The translations under genes and the position numbers were made by a program. A DNA stretch of 64,000 bases from Gnetum montanum (lineage: Eukaryota > Streptophyta > Gnetopsida > Gnetales > Gnetaceae): assembly GCA_015680685.1 (NCBI GenBank), contig MNCI01005245.1:920879-984878 (forward strand), in the 5' to 3' direction. Shown here piece by piece: positions 57,445-64,000 of this stretch. Positions within the stretch are counted from its first letter, which is position 1; the number at the start of each line of letters is the position of its first letter. The notes under the pieces were generated by a model that did no database searches, was not told the DNA's origin, and saw only the letters and a program-made list of their open reading frames with translations.

Positions 57445-60196
57445 ATGGCCCCGAAACATGCTCAGTTGCTCAAGGTGAAGCGAAACAACCTCAAAGAGGT
57501 GGAAGACGAGTCCCTACCAGATAACATGCAGAATAGAAGGTGCAATCATTTAGCATCCATCAAGAAGAACCTCCTACAGGATGATCTAGATAGGCAGAAA
57601 GAGGAGTTGCTACTGTGCCTAAACCGGGACAACAACTCACATTGCCCCCAGAATGTGTTCAGGCTATCCATACGAAGTCCACAATTGCTGCGGTGATCGT
57701 GGAGCTTAACTTTGAACCTTTTGCAGAGTTTGCTCCTGAGGCTGTTAGGGATCACCTTAAAGGATCTCCCTTATGACCTGTCCTCTCTGAGTGCGGTGCC
57801 TGCTACTTAGGTGAAACATACCTATTCTGGCATAATAAGGAGCAAGGCACCATAGTTAATATTTGTGGTGTGACAGTAGATTTTTCTGCATAGGAAATTT
57901 TGAAAGTGTTAAATCTTCTAAATTCAAGCCCCCATGTTGCTCGGTTATCTACCTGATCAGACCCTGATGTGCGAAAGGATTGGTTAGAGAAGGCTTATGG
58001 CAAAGATAAAGCTTTTGGTGAGCTGACAACGGAAGAGCGAGTTTATTTTAAAATTGGAACCTATCACCTCTTCCCCACTAAAGGTTTGAAAAGAATATCA
58101 ACGTATGCGGCAAGAGGATGTGCAGTGTTGATGGGAAAGGTTAATGCCAACCTTCCCCATCTATATTTGATGGAGATCCTAAGGCGATTCGAGGAATAGA
58201 AGTTAGCGAAGATGGCACTTCCTTTTCTCTGCCTTATCAGAAAACTGTGTCGATGGGCTAGTATTTGGGAATACACAAATGACGTCCTCTGAAAAGCCCA
58301 AAATGCTTCTTATGCTAAGTTATTAAAGGTGCCAGCTCCAAGAAAGAGCACTGGCGAAGAGCTGGGACCAAATGAAGAAGAAGAACAGATGACTAGATCA
58401 CTTGCAACTCAACTTGTAGGACCCAACCAGCCTCCAGCCATAGGTCCTAGCCAACAACAAGAAGTAGGACCCAGCACAGGCCAGGATCAGCCGCCACCAC
58501 TGCAAGACTACAGACCGTCGATGAGCCATCTTAGGGCCATCGCCAAGATGGTTAGTTGGGGAATTCATGATGACGCAAATCTCTTCCACATCATCGATGA
58601 TGCCGACCAGCCTACTATTTTGTTAGATCACACAAGGGATGAGTTATCCATTCAAACAGAAGGAGGGGAAAGTAGATGGTCACAACAGATCTCTGGAAAC
58701 ACAGCATCTTTTCAAGTGCAGTTAGAGACTGGTGAAGGGGCCACCGTGGTGGTCATGCAACACCAGGATGTTGCAGGAGCTGCTGAAGTGGTCGCTGACC
58801 ACATTAAAGAATATTTCAATGTACCTGTTGTGCCACCGGCAGATCTTTTAGGAGCATGGGATGCTCAAACTCTTGCCAAAACCTTAATGACTCCTATGGA
58901 ACATGAGGATGCACTGGACAGATTACTTCAAACAGGACAAGTTTTAACGTCTCTGTTTGACATCCCTCAAGATGTAACAACAATTCAATCAGACCTCATT
59001 TCCACAAAGGGGAAGTTGGTCATATCTGAAGTAAGGGCAAAGCATGCTGAACCTGAAGTCTAGAAATTACAAGAGTAGCTAGTAGCCTTACAAGCAGCAC
59101 AGCGGGATCCCTTGCAATTTGTTCCTGCAGACCAGCTAGACAATTTTAGAACCGAGCAATTAACAAAGTTAATTGCAGAAAATAAGAAGGTGGTAGAAGA
59201 AAAGGAGACGGCCGCTTGGGATGCCTCCAAGCTCAAGCGCAAACTCATGTGCATATTAAGGCACTCAGGGCCTTAGAAGAAGAAAACAAGCAGTTAGTTG
59301 CTAATAACCTTCAATTGACTTCTGTGGAGAAACAAAAGAATGTTCTTGATGAACACTTTCATTAGTTACGAGAACAGTTCATTCAGGTCAACCAAGATGT
59401 AAGCCGTTTAGCCAGAGAAAATCGAACCCTCTCAATGGAGGAGGTACGTGCTATTCACCAAAAATTAGCCATCGAGATTAGCGTGTGGTAGAATGAGGCT
59501 AAACGACACAAGAAGCTGAAGGGGCATTTCCATGACCAAGTGGGGATGTACAAAAAAATCCTGGAGAAGGAGATCCATATGGCCAAGGCTCAAATTAACA
59601 ACATCAATGCTCAGCACACTGATTGGAGGACCATATTGGACACTTACGCCTTCACCCACCAAGCGGAAATTAAGAACCGGGACCTGTAGATCCAAGACTT
59701 GACAGAATACATGGAGTTGGCAAACCTCAAATATGACAACCTGGCCATGTTAATAGTAGGACGCCCGAGGTCAGAGCTTGAGCAGTAGGTAGCTTCCACC
59801 CATATCAAATATGAAGTAGAATTTGCAGAGCGAAAGAAGTTGACTAAGAAACTAGATGTCGCAAATTCTAAACTTACGGTGGTAAAAGAAAGCTACCAAG
59901 GACAGAAAGATGTGGCAACCGACTTTTGACGGCTAATAGAGCTCCATGAATACAAAGACAAAGCTAGAGCCTATGAAGAGGAACGACGAGTGTTCACGGC
60001 ATGGTACGTCAAAGCTAATCAGATGTTCCCGCAACTACCCTGTAACATCGGAACATTAGCATGGATGGCACAAGACCTTCAAACTGAAGAGGAGAAGCTC
60101 CAGGCCATTCTTCAATGTCGTCAACCTTCCAAGCTTGGGGCACGTGACAAGGGGAAAGCCCCCATGGAGGAGCCGCCACCACCAGGAACTACATGA
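57445..60196 (+). pseudogene. Second ORF of family A: transposon-like domain and long coiled coil
   Basis: It starts MAPKHAQLLKVKRNNLKEVE. A frameshift near 57640 leads to the domain with YLGETYLFWHNKEQGTIV, ICGVTVDFSA and LTTEERVYFKIGTYHLFPTK, which resembles plant transposon-associated proteins (transposase_32 type). The longest open piece, 58329-59063, is a Gln/Pro-rich linker leading into a Glu/Lys/Leu coiled coil that continues, with several TAG stops and one frameshift near 59230, to MEEPPPPGTT and TGA at 60194. The length is about 900 codons. The function is unknown. It occupies the place where pol would be. Confidence 0.7.
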
Positions 60197-60353
60197 GTTC
60201 CACATTTTTGTAGTTGTAGTATTTTTTCTCTGTGTTGTGTCTTCCCACACTATGACATTAGTCCATTTCTTTTTCTACTTAATAATCCCATAACTATCCA
60301 CTGTGTAATCAATGAAGCTTGTTCTCCTTGTAACTCGAGGATGAGTTTTTATT

Positions 60354-60367
60354 CAGTCATGGGAGTA
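60354..60367 (+). other. Polypurine tract
   Basis: CAGTCATGGGAGTA directly precedes LTR 6; one G has become A relative to the other tracts. Confidence 0.65.
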
Positions 60368-61261
60368 TGATGAGACGTGATTCACATACCACCACGATAT
60401 CGCATCCCCCGCGATATCGTGTACGCGATATTGCATCTTCCCTACAATATCGTGTACGCGATATCGCAGTCCACCACCATATCTATAAATAAGATGCGAC
60501 ACTCCCTTGTTTGGGGATCCCATTTTTAGAGTAGCGAAGCTCTAGCAGTTTGATCCCTCTAGAGTTAGGTTTTTTCCCGTGTTTCCCGCAGTGTGGTGAA
60601 TGTAATTGTACAGTGTCTTTATTCAAGTGTGTCGTACTTGGACACGCACATGACTGGCAATAAAGATCGAGATTACTTCATCATTGCAGCATTCACTTTG
60701 TTATTTATTTAATGTTATTTACTATTTTCTCTCTCTCACCCTTAAACTCCTAGAACGCAGAACGGTACGACTTGATTATGAGCATTTAAGTGTGACTACT
60801 TGGTAGCCCAGTGGTGTAGCTAGGATCTACGCTTGGTAACCCAGTGGCGTATTTGGGATCTATGCTTGGTAATCCCAGTGGTGTACCTAGGATCTACACT
60901 TAGTAGTCTCAGTGGTAGTCATGCACGAAGTCCAAGATGTGTACGGTTGATCAAGGAATCGGTTGCTCATCGCACTTAGGCTAGATTAGATTTTCTTATC
61001 TTTTTCCTCCTAGCTTAGATTAGTTAATACTATTTTCCACTGCCTTCAGGAGTATCATAGATTAGGAACACATCATGCACCTCACTCTGGACTAAACCAT
61101 ACGTGACAAATGCAATACTAGTCTAGGTGGGAAGACAGCGAACTACAACCTAAGGCTAACTATCTAGGTGCCACAACTAGTCCATCTACAGAGTTAGACC
61201 GGATCGTGTGTGCAACGCTCGTTTCGTATGGTTGAGTGTAGGGGTACCTCGCCACTCATTA
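60368..61261 (+). mobile_element. Family A LTR 6 (3' LTR of second gag-ORF2 element)
   Basis: Starts TGATGAGACGT and ends CCACTCATTA. Palindromes are at 60394-60467 and TATAAATA at 60484-60491. It pairs with LTR 5. Confidence 0.85.
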
Positions 61262-61266
61262 ATATG

Positions 61267-63087
61267 CAAAGCATTCCATGCATTACTAATGATAAAGAAG
61301 GATGTAGTTGTGGACCGAAACTTCATAATGTTAACACAATCCTTACACCATCCCATAATAGATGGGAGAAACAAGTGTGTGTACAAGAAGAAATAATGGC
61401 CACTAAACTAAAAGACACCCAGTGACTAAAAATTGAGAATGTGAAATTGTTCAAGACATGCATGAAAACATCTAACCCACTTATTAACTTCTACCCCAAG
61501 AAAATGATCCAAATTGAGAATTTACAAAAGGATCTCATAAACCATACTCATACACCAACAAATAGTGGAAACAAAAACTCAAAATTTGAACTTAAGAATA
61601 AATAAGAAAATATAGTTGGATCTTTTGAAATGAAAAGATCATCTAGTCCAACAAAATATACATCTCCAAAAGATCAAGATTTGATTATCATCAATGTCAC
61701 ATGGGATAATAACTGAAAATCTAAATCACTAACGATGATATATAAGAAACCTAGAGTGTATAGTTCAAGGGATCTAGGGTCCATTTTCTAAACACTCATC
61801 CATGAATTCAGTCATGGGGGAGATGTCCTATCTTGACTTAGGAATTGATAAGTGCTTTTCAACTTTTTTTTTTCTAAATTTTGGTTTATAATTTTTGTTA
61901 TGCTATATCTTTTCTTATTACTTTTTCACATTCTTAATATCTTTTCGTTCTTTTATACTTTTTCCATTGCTTAATCATTTTATATTCTTTGATATCTTTC
62001 AAATTCTTTCTCTATTTTTTCATTTTTAATCATTTTTCTATGATTTTTCATCATTTTTCTTGTACATATTCTTGTTAATTTTCCAATAAAGTGCAAAGGA
62101 ATAAAGTAGGATGTAGTTCTAATAAGGTAAAGATTACCCTAGGTTATCAAATTATGGAAGGACTAATTCCATATACAATGAGACCACATCATCCATCCAC
62201 TCATTTCTAGTAATAAGAGGTTCTTACCATGGCCATAATGATATTCTTTTCATAATAAAACTAAAATAAACATGTGATCATTATGCCTGTATAAAAAAGT
62301 GAAGAACCAAGTGGGAATGACAAGGGTGTGACATCAAGGGAATTTGTGGATTCTCTAGGACTACTACTATGAGTCTTATGCTATTGTTAAGAGTGTATTA
62401 TTTTCTTGAGTTATAATGAAAAATGGAAGTATGAGTACAATAAGTAATGCCTTACCATGTCACTAAAAAGACATGTTACCCACTTCTAAAGGTAGGCAAC
62501 TTCTCAAAGATTTCAAGAATAAAGTGGGCTATTAATAAACTCCTTTCTTGAACCACATTTCCAAGTGATAATGCTTCTTGTAGCAGTGGTAGTCTTATGG
62601 TTGCTAGTTTTGGAATGATACAATGCAATATCACTGGTAAGTGGTATGAACTTGATTTGGATCTTGGAAAAAAAGGCTAATAACCACTTTAACCATACAT
62701 TACATACAAGAATTCATTATGCCCATGGTAAGATACCTCACATCCTAATTTCTACAATCCATTCTAAACTCGTTTCACCTCACTCATATATGGTCTTGTA
62801 TAATATAGTATTATTTTCCCATTCTAGTGATACAAACATGTGTGTTTTGCAAGATAGGTATGTTCTACATTCAACTCCTTGAGTACCTACGGACACTTAT
62901 AGGTGTAATTATACAAGGGCACTAAGGGCTAAAGGCTTCTTTAGGGAGGATCCACTTGTATAGCTCTTGCATCTCATACTTGACAAAATATTCCACATCA
63001 TCTTGTGCCTCTAGGAAACTTTAATAATCAATTCAATACTTTCCTAAGTCTCATACTTGACCATAATTTTAATAATTCTTACTCTAT
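61267..63087 (+). pseudogene. Continuation of the gag-protease element, non-coding
   Basis: Sequence after the target duplication resumes the element interrupted at 52821. The first 550 bp have short broken frames (for example 61210-61425) without clear domains. From about 61815 (CAGTCATGGGGGAGATGTCC) it is collinear with the spacer at 55560-56640. The sequence stops being recognisable near 62970. Confidence 0.5.
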
Positions 63088-63897
63088 TGATGAGTGGCAA
63101 GGTACCTCTACACTCAACCATACGAATACGAGCGTAACACGTGCGATCCGGTCGAACTCCGCAGACTAAGTGCCTACACGCTTCATAGAACACTTAAGGT
63201 TAATTATTTGTTGTCTTCCCAGATTTACTTGTATATGTCATGGTGTATGGTTAAGTAAGTCTGGGGTATATGATTTTTATAGCTTTTTCTATTTTATCTC
63301 CTATGCTAGTGAGGTGAGGGTTGAAGGCACTAATTACTAACTTTAACTAACTAACTAAGTCGAAATTAACCTAGCATTAGCATCCATTCCCACTTACCAT
63401 TCACACCCTGAACCAATGCAACCATGGTTACCAAACGCTAGTCGTTGCTGGGATCACCATGCGTAACGCACCTGCTCAAAGTGGTCGTACTGAGGCACTT
63501 AACTAGGAGAGAAGGGTTGACAGAGATTTAATTCCTAATAAAGCATGTAAATGATAAATAGTAAATAACAATAAATAAAAGTCCTAATTAGCCTATTCCA
63601 TGCACTGCAAGGTTTATCCAATAAGTTCATCTTTATTTCCGTACACAAACTTGTGTTTAGGTACAATGTTTGCTCGAATAAAGATCCATTCACTTTGGAG
63701 CTCCTACTGCAGGCACATGGAAAATATTCTATCTCTAGAGAGGTAAAACTGCCAGAGTTTCCCTAAGGGCTAGATCTAGACCAAAAACAAAGGGAGAGTC
63801 GTCTCTTATTTATAGACTTAGCGACAGACCGCGATATCGTGTACGCGATATTGCGAGGGATGCGATATCGTAGCCCATGTGATATCGCATCCCATCA
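63088..63897 (-). mobile_element. Family A LTR 7, minus orientation
   Basis: On the minus strand it starts TGATGGGATGCG, with GATATCGC palindromes at 63829-63895 and a TATA-like CTATAAATAAG near 63810-63820, and ends CCACTCATCA (63088-63097 in reverse). A purine tract lies on its right, so it is the 3' LTR of an element that continues past the window edge. Confidence 0.85.
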
Positions 63898-64000
63898 TAC
63901 CCCCATGACTGAATGAAAACTCATCCTCGAGTTCCTTACAAAATATTGGGATGGTATGGGATTATTGACTCAAATGGAACTAATGGGATGACATGTGAAC
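63898..64000 (-). other. Purine tract and start of a minus-strand family A element
   Basis: TACCCCCATGACTG at 63898-63911 is the reverse complement of the family A polypurine tract. The remaining 90 bp match the 3' untranslated region before LTR 6 (CTCGAGGATGAGTTTTCATTC in reverse). Confidence 0.7.

Overview
This window looks like intergenic DNA from a large, repeat-filled seed-plant nuclear genome; a gymnosperm is my best guess, with low certainty. Almost everything recognisable is LTR-retrotransposon sequence, mostly decayed, nested and inverted. I found no intact host gene, tRNA, rRNA or CRISPR array. There are two scaffold gaps (5505-5810 and 53379-53978) and single Ns at 6986, 11558 and 41241. 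The Ns at 11558 and 41241 sit between short duplicated sequences.

Family A (Athila/Tat-like Ty3/gypsy, tRNA-Asp-type primer site) supplies seven LTRs: 2372-3231, 7827-8668, 37806-38657, 48787-49666, 52822-gap, 60368-61261 and 63088-63897 (minus strand). Two copies (3.2-7.8 kb and 53.0-60.4 kb) carry gag and a second long ORF but no pol. A third (48.8-52.8 kb, resuming at 61.27 kb) has gag plus protease and was split by the 52.8-61.3 kb copy. The LTRs carry palindromes built from GCGATATCGC, and one copy has the same palindrome and a TATA box internally, just upstream of its second ORF.

Family C (Tat-type Ty3/gypsy pol) is present twice in opposite orientation, at 1-2371 (plus) and 11396-14845 continuing at 31627-32400 (minus). 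The minus copy is split inside reverse transcriptase by a 16.8 kb block, 14846-31626, made of family B. That block is a large imperfect palindrome: its 3' ends (integrase, minisatellite, LTR) face outward at both edges and its two halves join near 28360. Family B LTRs carry arrays of GCGTATACGC.

Inside the minus half of B, between protease and reverse transcriptase, lies a plus-strand multi-exon gene (TATA at 21406, coding exons 21679-26246, AATAAA at 26329). It is antisense to its host element. Its introns are largely phase-consistent; it encodes an HAD/FCP1-like region without its catalytic aspartates, a middle region resembling plant transposon-associated proteins, an acidic region and a coiled coil. 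It has a few stops and frameshifts. Its first intron holds another GCGTATACGC array. I consider this gene, and its parallel with the accessory ORF of family A, the most interesting content of the window.

The rest is a Reina-like chromovirus fragment (33.55-37.80 kb) broken by a 1.77 kb solo LTR and ended by a family A solo LTR, a cluster of family D LTRs and gag fragments in both orientations (38.7-45.2 kb), and an AT-rich minus-strand element with a short LTR (45.2-48.66 kb).
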